In this document: piece after piece, positions 22,528-35,258 of the stretch
Numbering within the stretch: the first letter of the stretch is position 1
How the letters are laid out: each line of letters starts with the position of its first letter
Assembly: GCA_001513895.1 (NCBI GenBank)
Contig: LLKO01000023.1
Coordinates: 291,337-355,336 of the forward strand
Origin: Graphilbum fragrans
Taxonomy: Eukaryota > Ascomycota > Sordariomycetes > Ophiostomatales > Ophiostomataceae
Reading direction: 5' to 3'
DNA: 64,000 nt
Translations under genes and position numbers: made by a program
The notes under the pieces: generated by a model
Told to the model about the DNA's origin: nothing
Seen by the model: the letters and a program-made list of their open reading frames with translations, nothing else
Database searches by the model: none

Positions 22528-25500
22528 ACCAGACCTAGGCACAGCGCAAACAGAAGACTAAATAGACGCGTCCTTGCCTTTGTCCTCCCCATACCAAGGC
22601 TTCTCAATAATGATCTCAGCACTTCGTGGTTAGCTCCTATTGTGCGGAGGTTACGGTTCCTGCCCCTCCGCTATTGCTCACAAGCACGCACATTAAAAGC
22701 GTCTGTGGGCGTGGTCTCCTTGACAAGACCAAGGCGGTAGATTTGCGCGGTAGTTAACGGGTTGGGACGTTACATGTCAGCCTTGTTAGGGCGTAGCGTG
22801 CAACGGGCTGGCAAGATTTGTGCGTACAGCTCATGTTTGAGCCTTGGGGATTGTCTGCTGTTGTCTCTCTGGTGCGCTGAAGCGGCGTGTTGGCTCTACC
22901 GATCCGAGGACGGTATCCTAACACGTATTGCCGAGATTGACAGTCTTTCGGGTTATGTGTGTCTACAGTTAGCAAACTTCTCACGCCATCTCATGACACA
23001 TTTATTTTTGGTTAATTCTAATTTGTTTTGGTTTGTTTAATTATTATCTTAATATTCTCCACAGCATGCAAAGAGAATAAATAATTATTTATTGATATAC
23101 CACGTAACTATTCGTGCTTTGTGATTGCAGTTTTAATTTGAATTTGTAGTTTACCATTCATATCACCACGGCTAACAGATCGCAAAGAGAAGAATCCCAT
23201 AGACATAACCAGAGCATGTAAGAGCCTCTCATACCCACAGTAGTTGATGCAAAATAGCACCCACTAACAATAGCAACCAGGAACGACAGAGTAAACGGGA
23301 GAAACCAGAATACTATGCAGAAAGCTGCAGAGAGGTTACAGGATGAACCATACATATCCCGTCAAATGTCCTGAAAAGGGGTGGGAGGTATTGCCTCTGT
23401 CAACCCATCCTAACTATCCACCACGACTACGGCAACTCGGTTACTGGCTACAAGATATCTTGGTGCACATCTAGAAAGATTACCCTCGAGGTAGAAGAAA
23501 AATACAGGGCGATGATAATAGGCTAGTTGGCCCAAAAGAGAAGAGATTACGACATAGACGATTGAGTGAAACCGTGGCTGAGCAGATATGAAAGATATTC
23601 ATGCCTCATGCCAACAAAAGCGGCTGCTCAAGACAATCTACTAGGAGGCCAATGAGCTTCAAGTCTTGTAGAGGGCTCCATGCTCCTGCCTACATGCCCC
23701 CTTATCACGACGGCTACGAGAGCCCAACCACCTGACTCTTCAGTCATCAGGATGACCCGGATTTCTTCTCCATCCTCTTTAGAGTCATGGTACGGCCACC
23801 GTTCAGAAGATTTGACTAGCTTGGCACCTGGCTGACGCTTGTGACGCCTGAAATCGCCCTTGTGCCTCACTTTCGTTTTAGGGATGGCCAGCGACAAACG
23901 CCACCATGTATAGGCTCTCTCCTCTACTGTTGGCCCGACGCCCCTTCTTAACTTTCCCTACGAGATGCCATAATCTGCCGAGGGCTCTCATGGCCCATGC
24001 ATCGCGTCAGGAGTGCGAGATGCGATTTGCGTCTTGTGTGGGACGGAAACAACTGCGTTCGTATGGGTATCGAAGTCGGCGCCTCGCCCCTCTTGCACGC
24101 TTCCTCGTCCGACGTCTCGACCGTAGGCATAGAACTGTGGAACGGGAATGCCGTCTTCCGTTGGAGAGATCTATGGACACGGGTAGCTGGTTAGCTCAGT
24201 ATTGGGGACGGACAAGCCGCAAATGGGGATGTCCACGAACCAATGGCGGCCACACCATGAAGCATCGTGTGCTACAGAGTGTCCACAGGGAGTGTATCGG
24301 CGGGCCAAACCGCGAAAATGACTGGCAAGTTTGTTTTCGGCGACCCGCGGGACGCCTTGCTGGCCCAGCCGTCGTTTTCTCGGCTGAACACGCCGGATGT
24401 GGCGAGATTTCGAGAGAAAGGGAAACCGCCCGTGTGGCTCGCTTCACCCACCGGAGCGCACGCGATAAAAAAAACGAGCACGCCTGAGAATTGCCCCGGA
24501 TAACGAGCACGCGGGTGCCCGAGAAGCGACGACAATGTCGAGGACATTTTTGCCTATCTGCAGGCACTGCTCGCGTTGGAGACAGAAGTTTGGGGCAACT
24601 CCGTGAGGATAAGATAAGGAACAGCGAAGATAGGACGGACAAGGGACATGGCGTTGGCCAATCATAGGCCCGCGGTCTTTCACGTAATTGCCACTACGAG
24701 TAAGCCCTAGTGCATATTGTACGGGAATTTCAGAGGACGTGCGGACTTGTTACACTGTAGTTACAGCGCCTGGGCACCTTCCATAGCGCCTAATCGCTTT
24801 TCCGATTTTGCTGCTCGCGCAAGTGGGAGTGCATAGCGAGACCCAATAGACGACTCTGTGCTGACGCCTGGAACCATGACCGACCCATCCATGCTCGCAC
24901 TTCTTTGTGATTGTGATTGTCTGTGTCATCGCAGCGCGCGGCATTGCCTCGGGAGAAGAGGGGCGACAGAAAAAGGGCTCGTTTGTGTTCTTCTACATTC
25001 GCTCTTTCGGCGCCGCCGCTGCCAGCACAAAGACCGAGTTTTGGGTGGTTGGCGCCGGCCGGTGCTCGGACAACGGCCGTTACAGGTTTGGTAGTGGGAA
25101 CTCTGGGCGCTTTCTTTTTTGCCCAGGGGCCAGGTCTCTAGGTTGAGAGGTATTAAGGTTTCGGCAAATTCGCTCGTACTCGTATGCGGCGAATTTTCCG
25201 CGTCCCGTATTTCTCCATGTGGGATGTGGGATGGGATGTACAAAGTAGTACGGAGAATGGACTGAGTAGTGCAAGTAGTACGGAGTAAGAATACGAGTAG
25301 TTACGGTGCAATGTGGGCGCTGCTCCTGGTACGTCATCCCCGTGGCAAATGAAAAAAAAACATTTCACGCCCCCAATTTGCAATAGTTTTGGCGGTGAGC
25401 GGCCGAGCCGTCAGCAAGGGCGATACGATGCGTAAGTCGTGCGGCATTTCCATCACGAGGGTGGGAGGTGGAATCGGGAAGTAAACTTCCGGGTCTGGAT

Positions 25501-26934
25501 CCTGCGAGTTTTGCCTGGAATCCGTGTCGGGAGTGCGTCTTTTGTCTGGAAGAGTGAGGACGCTTCAGCCCCCTATGCGCCTTTTCTTGCTCATTTTGCC
25601 TCCTTTCGTACAGAATCCAAATCCCTACGAGGGCAGGAGCAGGTCGTTGGTACGAGGGTGACGGGAGAGCAGAGGGTTGCATCGGTGGGAGCTGGAGACG
25701 AGTTGCGCTCAGAGCTGGCTCGCTGGGAACCGTCGCTGTAGGCCGTATTTGCTGTGCGGCGGCCGCTACACCGCTAGACAGGCAGCTGCGAAGACAGCCA
25801 ACACAAAGGAACAGCCAAGGCTCCGAGAGACAGCCAAGGCTCGCAAAGACAGCCGAGCTTGGCCAAACAGGAAACTCATGGGAGCTGGCGGACCTCCGCA
25901 GATGGCGAGACATGCAAATCGGCACTGGGCGAGCAATACGAGTTGGAAATGTTGTCGCTGCTGTCGCTGCTGCCGCTGACTCCAGATCCGCGATGGCTGT
26001 CGAAGTCGGAAGCAGGCGAAGGGCGTCTCCTAGGCCAGGACATTTGTCGAAGGGGTGATGGGTGATGACAGGAAGCACTCTCGTAAAGATCAAAAGCGCA
26101 CAGTGAGCGCCTTGACGCGACGCAAGGTGGCTGAAGAGAAAAAAAGCTCTTCCGTCGCCTTTGCCGCCTGCAATGACCTCCCCCTGAGCACAGACTCGGC
26201 CATTCCGTTGTAGAATCAGGAAAACGAAGTCCGCCTCTGCGCAGGCTGGACGAGAAGCTGCCAAGAGCTCGTGGCTCACCGAGTCGTTTGAGGCAGAGAC
26301 AGGTGTCTCTGGGCGAGTGGACAAAGAGACAAAGAAGCAACGAAGCAAAGAAGCAGAGAGGCCAGTGGTAGCGGCACTCGTCCTCGTATGTAGATTGGGC
26401 TGTTGTGAACCAGATGCTTATTTGGGGCAGCTTGGCGGTCGCGAATTCCAGGGTGGCCGAGCCGTCGGCAAATTGAGAGTGGGGGTTGCGCTTTGCGTCC
26501 GAGTGCTCGCTGGCCCTAGGATGATTGCCGTGGCATCCTCGTCGCGGTCAATCAGAGCGTTCAACGCCGCAACAGCCGTCGCAGCCGTGGACAGTTCGAG
26601 CTTGGATGGGAGCTTCCGGACATTGGGCGATCAGCGGCTCCTTTTTGGGACATGCCGTGTCGCTTTCCTTTTTCCCTCTTCCGCTTTGCATTTTCTCCTC
26701 TTCGCTCAAATGAGCATCCATCCCACGAACAATGCAGATAATGCGACTACAACAACGGGGGGCACCATGGAGCGGATACAGGGCCACAGATATGGGCAAG
26801 CCAGCGTTTTCCTCCTCGCTTGCCTCGGTGGCTCGCTTTGCAAAGAGCTATGTATATCGTACTCCGTACACTACGACATGGATGGAGCATCCCAAGCACA
26901 TATGAGCAGGAGCTTGCTAGCAGCGCGACCAGAG

Positions 26935-26975
26935 CGACCAGAGCGACCAGAGCGACCAGAACGACCAGAAGCGAC
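26935..26975. repeat. short tandem repeat, unit GCGACCAGA
   Basis: About four to five copies of the 9-base unit GCGACCAGA with minor changes (ACGACCAGA in the last). Confidence 0.85.
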
Positions 26976-29111
26976 GCTAAGTGGCAGCACCAAAGGAGGG
27001 CCCAATGGCCCCTAAAGGCCCTAAAGCGAGCAGCCTAAGCTCAATCCGAACAGGGCAGCTTCATGCGGGCTTGCTGCATGGTGCACTAGTACGACGTATG
27101 TATGTACATATGTACGAGTAATGTACACATATTGCACGGAGTGCATTGGAGCGCCCCTCTTTTTCGCTCTTTCTTTTTCTGCTTTTCTCTCTGTTTTTAT
27201 GGGCACACCTTGGCTCCTTTAGGTTCCTTTTGGTTGTTTTATTACGTTTGCCCTCTTTTTCGGTGCCCTCTGATTTGCTGCGGTATTTTTGTTATTCCCA
27301 GAATGAGCATATTCGTACTGCGTCCGGGGGGGCTCTTTTTCCTGTTCCATCTGCCTCACTAGGAAGTACTCCTGTACCTTTCATTTTGGCACTTTCCGGT
27401 TTTCGTTCCATGCTAATGAGCCTTTTATCGATTTCCTTTGTTGGGGATGTTCTCCGTCCTGTGGCTTTCTCTGCATCCTCCGGTGCTTTTTGCTGCTCGT
27501 CTATTCGCTCGCGACCCGAGAGCAGAGCTTTTTTTCGTCTTTTGTCGCATCCGGAGGCGGCTCCACTGGTACCTGGCATATTCCTACGACGTATGGAGTA
27601 GATATACGAGTACGGCTATGTACATACAACACCAGCACGAGTCTCCGTTCTGGCTCCCAATGCAATATGTACTCGTAGTTGTAAATCGCTCGTAAGGACG
27701 CCGTTCTATGGTCGTTGGTACATGGGGTACGGCAGAGTGACTGCATGGTGCTGCAGTCGGCGGCAGAAGCGGAGGTGCAGAGTCGTACTGGCGACAAAGT
27801 GCACCAAAGAGCACAAAACAAAGAGGACCAACACCCTCAGCAGGAGTAGTCGTTTGCAGTCGAGCAAGAGCAGCCGCGGCATCCTTGACATCCATGGCGG
27901 CTAGAAGACGACTAAAACAGGGTCTTAGGACTAGCCGCAACAGGCAAGTAGACCACGAGTCCCCTTTCATTTGGAGGCATGTTCCATCTGGTCGTGTCCC
28001 ACTGGTACGCCACCCACTCCAGGCCGGCCGGCGCGGAGCTTACTGCCTACTTTGTGCAGCTGTGCTGCACAGATAGCGGGAGGGAGGACTGCTGAAAGCG
28101 GCAACGAGGACGCTGATGCTGCAGGCGGAAAGACACACGAAAAAGACACGGCAAGAGACGGGAGGCGAGATGAAGAGGAGCAGGACAACGCATCCTGCAG
28201 CAAGACAGGAAGGGCATGACAGAATAGCCAGACCAGCCGGGCAGGGCCGGACGGTGCGTAGAGAGTCAGACGGCCAAGAGGCGAGAGGGCAGACCAGAGG
28301 CCCAAAGACAAATCCGATAAATCGCCAATCCAGGACACCGAGGAATGCGCGAACAGTGAGGAGCGCTGTGGGCACTGTGCAATTTTACTGTGCGTGTGCT
28401 GGAAGGTACTCCATACTTGTATGCGCACGCACGCGGCAAGCAAAGCAGTTGTATCCGTACACTCCTGGAACAGCGCGTATTCGCTAGTGTGACTGCTAAC
28501 AAGCTTTTGCTGCCGCATAGCCGTGTGCCTGCGGCGCTAGCAAAGCTTGCTAGCTCGCGCAGCGACACGATACTGGCCTACTTGTCAAATCGCCAAAGGC
28601 ACACCATCGCGCAAATATCGATGGAGCCAGACGATGGCCAGTCCTGGCTGCAGCAACTATGATTGCCTCCGGCGATGGAGGAGCGCTGGGTCCTGGCTAG
28701 CTCGAATTCCTCGCTGCGATTGGCTGGCATGGAGACAGTGACAAGCCTAGTACGGAGCAGGACTTGGGCCCTTCTTACTCTACCAGCGTATGAGCATGTA
28801 CCCCCGGACCCTGTACCCTGTACTCATAAGCCGGCTTGCTCGGATCGCTGCTCGCGTGTGAAAGGCCAAAAACGGTGGAACATTCTTTCTCCTCTTTCGC
28901 CATAGGCTAGGGTGTCTCACATCGTCGCAATACGGGATACTGCGTCATAGTGCGTTTCTCCCAGTCACTACTCGTGCCTACATACGAGGATGCTGTAAGA
29001 CGACGGCTTCGTAGGACTACACAAATACGGTAAGGCCAGCCCCGTGTACGAGTATTCCTACATATCCCGCCGTGCATAAGTGCAGCGGGAAAAGGCGACG
29101 GGACGGGATGA

Positions 29112-29252
29112 AGTAGAGGAGGAGAGGAGAGAGGAGGAGAGGAGGAGAAGAAGGAAGAGGAGGAAGAGGAGGAGGAGAGGAAGCAAAAGAAGAGGATGAG
29201 GAGGAGCATACGGAGGAGAAGCAAGAAGAAGCGAGAGAAGAAGCAAAGTAGA
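29112..29252. repeat. purine-rich GAG/GGA tract
   Basis: About 140 bases made almost only of A and G on the plus strand, largely GAG, GGA and GAA triplets. It produces long but meaningless Leu/Ser-rich open frames on the other strand. Confidence 0.8.
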
Positions 29253-30301
29253 ATCAAGAGAAAGGCAAGACAAGGAGCAGAAGGAAAGCAGGTACGGAGC
29301 AGCGTCTAACGCAAATCATCGTGGGCTAGATGCTTACTCAACTACTGTGTTTACGAGCGGCCAGGGATGTACAAGAACGCAGTGGCACAACAACACATGG
29401 ATACGTGCGGTACACGCATGCATTCGCAGGGAGGATCAGTCGCAGGCATATACTACATACAGCACATGCAAACAGTACGTTCCTCGTACACAAGAATGAA
29501 GGATCCCTTCCGCACCCTCCGCTCGCCGGCAAAAACCCGTGATAATGAATATCGCTCATCTTGCTGCTAGCCCTGACATGCACAACAACAAAAAGGAGAT
29601 GAGCGGATGGGCACCCAGTCCATGTCCGGCCATTCCCAGACAGCCACCGGCGGCATTGGCTCGGGCCTGGTGTATTTTCTTACAGGACCTGCTAGACCGC
29701 TTGCTATGGCCAAAATGGGGCACACTGCCAGATAGGCTGCGGCAGTCTTACAGCCGGACGTAGTCGATACCCGTTGGCACACTGCCAGTGCGCCGTGAAG
29801 CGCCGTACCTGGACTTGGTGCCCGTTAGGACAGCCCGGAAATCTCGGGGCAGCAAGGAGGTCCCACTCGGAGAAACTGGCAAGTGGAAGAAAACAAGACA
29901 GGCAAACCGAGTGCCATAGGTCGAGGACGCCATAAATAAATGCAAAAAAAAAACACCCACACCCCCCGGGTCCGGAAACAACCCCTTGGATGGTGCCTCC
30001 AGAAAGCTGAGAGCGTGCCCTGAGTAGCCGTAGTGGTTTCTTCGTAGCTCTAGTTCCCTAGTTTTCTAGTTCTCTAGTTCTCTAGCTGTGTAGCAAAAAA
30101 AAGAATGGGGCTCGCTCATTTGCCTCGCGTCGCGGCCAAAGCAGGGCCGACTTCCGAGATACGGCCACGCTCAGTGTCTCTGTCCATCTTCACTGTGCCC
30201 TCGCCTTTCCCGGCGGAAGGCGCTGGAAGAGACAAGGCCTGCGAGCAGAGGGGGCAACGAGGGAATAATTAGAATATTGGAGCCTCCGGCCGAGGGAAAA
30301 T

Positions 30302-30311
30302 CTCTATATAT
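30302..30311 (+). promoter_or_regulatory. TATA-like element and pyrimidine tract upstream of the H+-ATPase
   Basis: TCTATATATT lies about 450 bases before the ATPase start codon. A CT-rich tract follows (about 30353-30420), the arrangement common in strongly expressed fungal genes. The transcription start is inferred to lie in or after this tract. Confidence 0.45.
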
Positions 30312-30757
30312 TTGGCGCCGTCTTTACGCCGTTCCGTAGAATATACATATCACCCACCCTCCCCCTCTCCCTACCCTTTTCCTCTCTTTTTTCTTTTCCC
30401 TTTCCCTTCCCTCTTCCTCACGCTTTCCATGTTTCGACTCACCTTATAACGGATTCCGACCCCTTCCTGACGAGCTCCCTCGTTGCGTGAAAAGAGAGAG
30501 AGAGGGAGCTGAGCAGTGTCTGCTGCTGGTGTTGTTGTGTGGCACAACAAAAAATAGAACCGCGTGGTGATCGCATTCTGACGTCTGCCTGACATCTAAT
30601 ATCTTAATATTCCCACCCAGACCAACCTTTTTACTTTCTTTTCCCAAGGCAGAAAAAAAGACCATCCCACCAAACCTAATCATACACAACACACAATCCC
30701 CCAATCTTCCTTTTTGAACTCCATTTTCCAACACTTCCGGGTACAACTTGCACCACC

Positions 30758-33700
30758 ATGGATACTGTGGTGAACCGGAAGAAGGGCGGCGCGCCCGAGG
30801 ATGTGGAGAGCGCTGCGGGAGAGCGCGGCAACAGCTCCGGCATTGTGCACCCGGCCGTGGACCCGGCCAGCCTGGGCGAGTACGCCGCCTTGGACCGCTA
30901 CATCAGCACCTACCAGGGCGAAGCCCAGCACGGCGCGGACGACAACGACAAGTCGCGTCGCGGCGGCAAGAAGTGGTGGCAGGTCTGGAAGAGCTCTAAG
31001 GGCCCGGTGGATGCTGCGACGACTCCGGTGGCCACGGACAAGGATGACATCCCCGAGGCCTGGACGGAGACGGACATGCGCACCGGTCTGCGGGACGCAG
31101 ATGTGACGGAGCGCCGCCGTGTGGTGGGCCCCAACGAGCTCGTCACGGAGAAGGAGAACCCGTTTGTGCAGTTTGTCGGCTACTTCCGTGGCCCCATTCT
31201 GTACGTCATGGAAGTGGCTGCGCTGCTGGCTGTCGGTCTGGGCGACTGGATCGACTTCGGTGTCATTGTCGGTATCCTGTTGCTGAACGCCTTCGTCGGT
31301 TTCTACCAGGAGAAGCAGGCTGCCGACGTGGTGGCCAGCCTCAAGGGCGACATCGCCATGCGCTGCACGGTGGTGCGCAACGGCACTGAGGACAGCATTC
31401 TGGCACGTGACCTGGTTCCCGGCGACATTGTCATCATCCAAGAGGGCGACACCGTGCCGGGCGACGCTCGTCTCATCTGCGACTACCACAGCCCCCAGGA
31501 CTACGAGATCTACAAGCAGCTCAAGGCCGAGGACAGCTTCAAGAGCAACGACGCCGAGGACGACGAGAAGGACGACGAGCACCAAGGCGGCGGCCTCGTG
31601 GCCAACTACCGGAGCACCCCCCTGTCGGCCGTCGACCAGTCTGCCATCACCGGCGAGTCGCTGGCCGTCGACAAGTACATGGGCGATGTTGTCTACTACA
31701 CCACGGGCTGCAAGCGCGGCAAGTCGTACGCTGTCATCCTGGCCACGGCCAAGAAGTCCTTTGTGGGCAAGACGGCCGACCTCGTGCAGGGCGCCAAGGA
31801 CCAGGGTCACTTCAAGGCCGTCATGAACAGCATCGGAACGGCTCTGCTCATCCTGGTCATGTTCTGGATTCTGGCGGCCTGGATCGGCGGCTTCTACCGC
31901 CACATCAAGATCGCCAAGCCCGGTTCCCAGAACCTGCTGCACTACGCCCTGGTCCTGCTCATTGTCGGTGTCCCCGTCGGTCTGCCCGTCGTCACCACCA
32001 CCACCCTGGCTGTCGGCGCGGCGTACCTGGCGCAGCAGAAGGCCATTGTGCAGAAGCTGACGGCCATCGAGTCGCTGGCTGGTGTCGACATTCTCTGCTC
32101 GGACAAGACCGGTACCCTGACCGCAAACAAGCTCAGCATCCGCGAGCCGTACGTGAGCGAGGGCGAGGACGTCAACTGGATGATGGCTGTCGCTGCCCTG
32201 GCCTCGTCGCACAACCTCAAGTCTCTGGACCCCATCGACAAGGTCACCATCCTGACCCTGAAGCGCTACCCCAAGGCCCGCGAGATTCTGCAGCAGGGCT
32301 GGATCACGGACAAGTTCTCTCCCTTCGACCCCGTCTCCAAGCGCATCACGGCTGAGGTGCGCCTGGGCGCCGACCGCTACACCTGTGCCAAGGGCGCCCC
32401 GCGTGCCATTCTCAAGCTGGCCAACTCGTCCAAGGAGCTGAGCGACATGTACCGCGACAAGTCGACCGAGTTTGCGCGCCGTGGTTTCCGCTCGCTCGGT
32501 GTGGCCGTCAAGAAGAACGACGAGGACTGGCAGCTGCTGGGCCTTCTGTCCATGTTCGACCCCCCGCGTGAGGACACTGCCCAGACCATTATCGAGGCCG
32601 GCCAGCTTGGTGTGCCCGTCAAGATGCTGACGGGTGACGCCCTGGCCATCGCCAAGGAGACCTGCAAGATGCTGTCGCTGGGCACGCGCGTGTACAACTC
32701 GGAGAAGCTGATGCACGGCGGCCTGACCGGCGCCATGCAGCACGACCTGGTTGAGCGCGCCGACGGTTTCGCCGAGGTGTTCCCCGAGCACAAGTACGCG
32801 GTCGTGGAGATGCTGCAGCAGCGCGGCCACTTGACGGCCATGACGGGTGACGGTGTCAACGACGCGCCCTCGCTGAAGAAGGCCGACTGCGGTATCGCCG
32901 TGGAGGGATCCACGGAGGCTGCGCAGGCGGCTGCTGACATCGTGTTCCTCGCCCCCGGCCTGTCCACCATTGTGCTCGCCATCAAGACGTCGCGCCAGAT
33001 CTTCCAGCGCATGAAGGCCTACGTGCAGTACCGTATTGCCCTGTGTCTGCATCTGGAGATCTACCTGACCCTGTCCATGATCATCATCAACGAGACCATC
33101 CGCGTCGACCTGATTGTGTTCATTGCCCTGTTCGCCGATCTGGCCACCATCGCCGTCGCCTACGACAACGCCCACTTTGAGCCGCGCCCTGTCGAGTGGC
33201 AGCTGCCCAAGATCTGGGTCATCTCCGTCGTGCTGGGCTTCCTGCTGGCTGCCGGCACCTGGATCCTGCGCGGCACCATGTTCCTGTCCAACGGCGGTGT
33301 CGTCCAGAACTTTGGCAGTGTCCAGGAGATCCTCTTCCTCGAGGTCGCCCTGACCGAGAACTGGCTGATCTTCGTGACCCGCGGCGGCGCCACCATGCCG
33401 TCGTTCCAGCTGGTGGCTGCCATCTTCGGCGTCGACGTTCTGGCTACGCTCTTCTGCATCTTCGGCTGGCTCTCGGGCAGCCCTGAGATCACGGCGCCGC
33501 TGGATGTGTGGCACCAGCGCGAGGACGGCTGGACCGACGTCGTCACTGTCGTTATCGTCTGGCTGTACTCGTTCGGTGTGACCATCTTCATCGCCATTGT
33601 GTACGCCATCCTCAACAAGGTGGAGTGGCTGAACGAACTGGGCCGCAAGAACCGCAGCCACAAGGACACCCTGGTCGAGAACATCCTGGGCCAGCTGCAG

Positions 33701-33790
33701 AAGGTCGCCATCGAGCACGAGAAGGACGCCGTGACCGGCCACGACCGCTACGTGCTGGTCGAGAAGAGCAACGAGGAGGAGGAGGAGTAA
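30758..33790 (+). CDS. P-type plasma-membrane H+-ATPase, longer fungal class
   Basis: Predicted proton pump (P3A ATPase) of 1010 residues that exports H+ using ATP. The gene is a single exon. The start context CACCACCATGG is strong. Family signatures in order: TGES actuator loop (298-301), phosphorylation motif DKTGT with D449, TGDALAIAKE, and hinge GDGVND (697-702). Hydrophobic membrane segments flank these (first pair about 147-185, the M4 PVGLPV region about 408-413, the last ones after 740). Classical fungal Pma1 is about 920 residues. This protein is longer because of an extended N-terminus and an acidic insertion of about 45-50 residues in the actuator region (about 245-290), which places it in the second fungal pma group. 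The C-terminus is short and ends in a Glu run. A 1020-codon antisense frame is an artefact of codon bias. Confidence 0.95.
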   Translation: MDTVVNRKKGGAPEDVESAAGERGNSSGIVHPAVDPASLGEYAALDRYISTYQGEAQHGADDNDKSRRGGKKWWQVWKSSKGPVDAATTPVATDKDDIPEAWTETDMRTGLRDADVTERRRVVGPNELVTEKENPFVQFVGYFRGPILYVMEVAALLAVGLGDWIDFGVIVGILLLNAFVGFYQEKQAADVVASLKGDIAMRCTVVRNGTEDSILARDLVPGDIVIIQEGDTVPGDARLICDYHSPQDYEIYKQLKAEDSFKSNDAEDDEKDDEHQGGGLVANYRSTPLSAVDQSAITGESLAVDKYMGDVVYYTTGCKRGKSYAVILATAKKSFVGKTADLVQGAKDQGHFKAVMNSIGTALLILVMFWILAAWIGGFYRHIKIAKPGSQNLLHYALVLLIVGVPVGLPVVTTTTLAVGAAYLAQQKAIVQKLTAIESLAGVDILCSDKTGTLTANKLSIREPYVSEGEDVNWMMAVAALASSHNLKSLDPIDKVTILTLKRYPKAREILQQGWITDKFSPFDPVSKRITAEVRLGADRYTCAKGAPRAILKLANSSKELSDMYRDKSTEFARRGFRSLGVAVKKNDEDWQLLGLLSMFDPPREDTAQTIIEAGQLGVPVKMLTGDALAIAKETCKMLSLGTRVYNSEKLMHGGLTGAMQHDLVERADGFAEVFPEHKYAVVEMLQQRGHLTAMTGDGVNDAPSLKKADCGIAVEGSTEAAQAAADIVFLAPGLSTIVLAIKTSRQIFQRMKAYVQYRIALCLHLEIYLTLSMIIINETIRVDLIVFIALFADLATIAVAYDNAHFEPRPVEWQLPKIWVISVVLGFLLAAGTWILRGTMFLSNGGVVQNFGSVQEILFLEVALTENWLIFVTRGGATMPSFQLVAAIFGVDVLATLFCIFGWLSGSPEITAPLDVWHQREDGWTDVVTVVIVWLYSFGVTIFIAIVYAILNKVEWLNELGRKNRSHKDTLVENILGQLQKVAIEHEKDAVTGHDRYVLVEKSNEEEEE

Positions 33791-35258
33791 AGCGGACGTC
33801 CACTCGTTTTAGTCTCTTCCTGTCTTTCTTTGGATCTTCTCTCTTTCCTTTTCGCTCGCTTACGAGGAATCATGAGGACGAAACGAATCAAGACATGTTT
33901 CATTTGCAACAAAAAAAATCACCAGAAAAGGACAAAAATAACAACCCCGTCCAGCAAGACATGGGCACGCGGAGAGGATCGAGACCCCTTCCCTACCTTT
34001 CCTTTCTCGCTACTACAATAAAGGGGGTGCATGGCGCTGCAACTTGAGAAGAGAAGGATGACTTCTTGTCTGCGTCTACACCTATTGTTGCCTTTCTTTT
34101 CTCTTTCTCCTTCTCCCTTTATTTTGACCTGTCTTGTCGATATCTTTTCGTTATAGAACGTTGATATTTTCAATCTACAATTTAATACACTGGTACTGAT
34201 GAGCTGTGAGACGTGAATAACTGCAGTGAAACAATGGTTGTGTGGTGGGCAGCATCACGATGCTCACCACGAGGCTGCTCGGATGTCGCGGCGGAAATAC
34301 AGCGTGGAGTGTTATTTTATAGCCGAGGTCGCCCACTTTTGTTCCTGCTGGGTTTTTCCTCTTGGGCCGTTTGGCGTGTTTGGCCTGTCTGGGCTGGTTT
34401 TCCATTTTCCGCCGTATTAGCGGCCAAACTGAGATAGCGGGCTTTTCTCGGGTTTTGCGGCGCCGGACAGAAATGGGAAAGCGCGGCCGGTGGATGGACG
34501 TCGCGCAATTGGATAGCGTGGTGTGAAGCGTGGCACGGAAAGCGCGGAGGACGCGTTCTTGCTCGTGCTGTCGCTCTGTCGTCGAAATGGATCCCTTCTC
34601 ATGCGCGTGGAAATAAGAGCCAGCGAGGATCGTGAAATGACGGACGGACATGGCATGGGCATTAAACAGCGTGGTAATGTGGCATGGGCGATCCATTCAC
34701 GAGGAGAGCGACGAGCAAGTAGAAATACGTCGTAAAGCGTCCAGGAAATAAGAACAATAACAACAGAAGGATAAACAAATCGTTAAAGGCGCCCTGGAAA
34801 TAACATGAAAGTAGAACATAACGGCCGAAATAGCAACCAAGTCGCGATAACAAATATCTAGCATCCGAGACAGCCGCCCGGCATCCATCAGTCGTCCTCC
34901 GACGCCAAAACGGATCATCGCTGAGCCCAAATCCAGAGTTCCAAGTCCCAATTCCCAATTCCGTGCCTCCCATCTGTCTTTCCAGACATCCTACCAATGT
35001 ACGTGTACATGGTGGTATGCATTCCCGCATCATTGTCCGTGAGCATTACCATATCCCATCCCTGGCCATTGTGTGGCCATCATTGCCCGAATGTCCTACC
35101 CTGATCCTTATCGTGACCTTGCCCATGATACCCTGACAGAATGCAACAAGAGCTAACCAAGCCAAAGAAGCCGAACACCAGAACACTGTTTGAGGAAGAA
35201 GAAAACAAAAGGAAAAAGAATCAAAACGCGAAAACCAAAACGGAAAGCCATAGGCGTC
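33791..35258. other. convergent intergenic region
   Basis: Lies between the 3' ends of the ATPase gene and the next minus-strand gene, so it holds both 3' UTRs. Only short frames without homology are present. Confidence 0.5.

Larger units (their letters stand above)
22255..30757. other. 8.5 kb gene desert, partly AT-rich
   Basis: Upstream of the H+-ATPase. No convincing gene. Contents: a GGAACT minisatellite (22.29-22.53 kb), an AT-rich patch around 22.98-23.16 kb that includes the perfect 16-base palindrome ATAAATAATTATTTAT (23078-23093), a 9-base repeat at 26.94 kb, many TACGAGTA and TACGGAGTA motifs, and a purine tract at 29.11-29.25 kb. The last kilobase is the ATPase promoter. Confidence 0.45.

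Noticed and set aside
24180..24220. tRNA D-arm-like sequence (GGTTAGCTCAGTATTGG)
   Set aside because: No matching anticodon or T arm within tRNA distance and no acceptor stem.
25365..26348. 327-codon minus-strand frame
   Set aside because: Long for chance at this GC, but third positions are not GC-enriched and no motif is seen. A transcript would reopen the question.
26317..27015. 232-codon plus-strand frame ending in RPE repeats
   Set aside because: The repeat part is the 9-base tandem repeat at 26.94 kb; the remainder has no protein character.
30680..33742. 1020-codon open frame on the minus strand across the H+-ATPase gene
   Set aside because: It is the mirror of a GC3-biased gene. The peptide is Asp/Gly/Val/His/Gln-rich with no domain, and the plus strand carries all P-type ATPase motifs.
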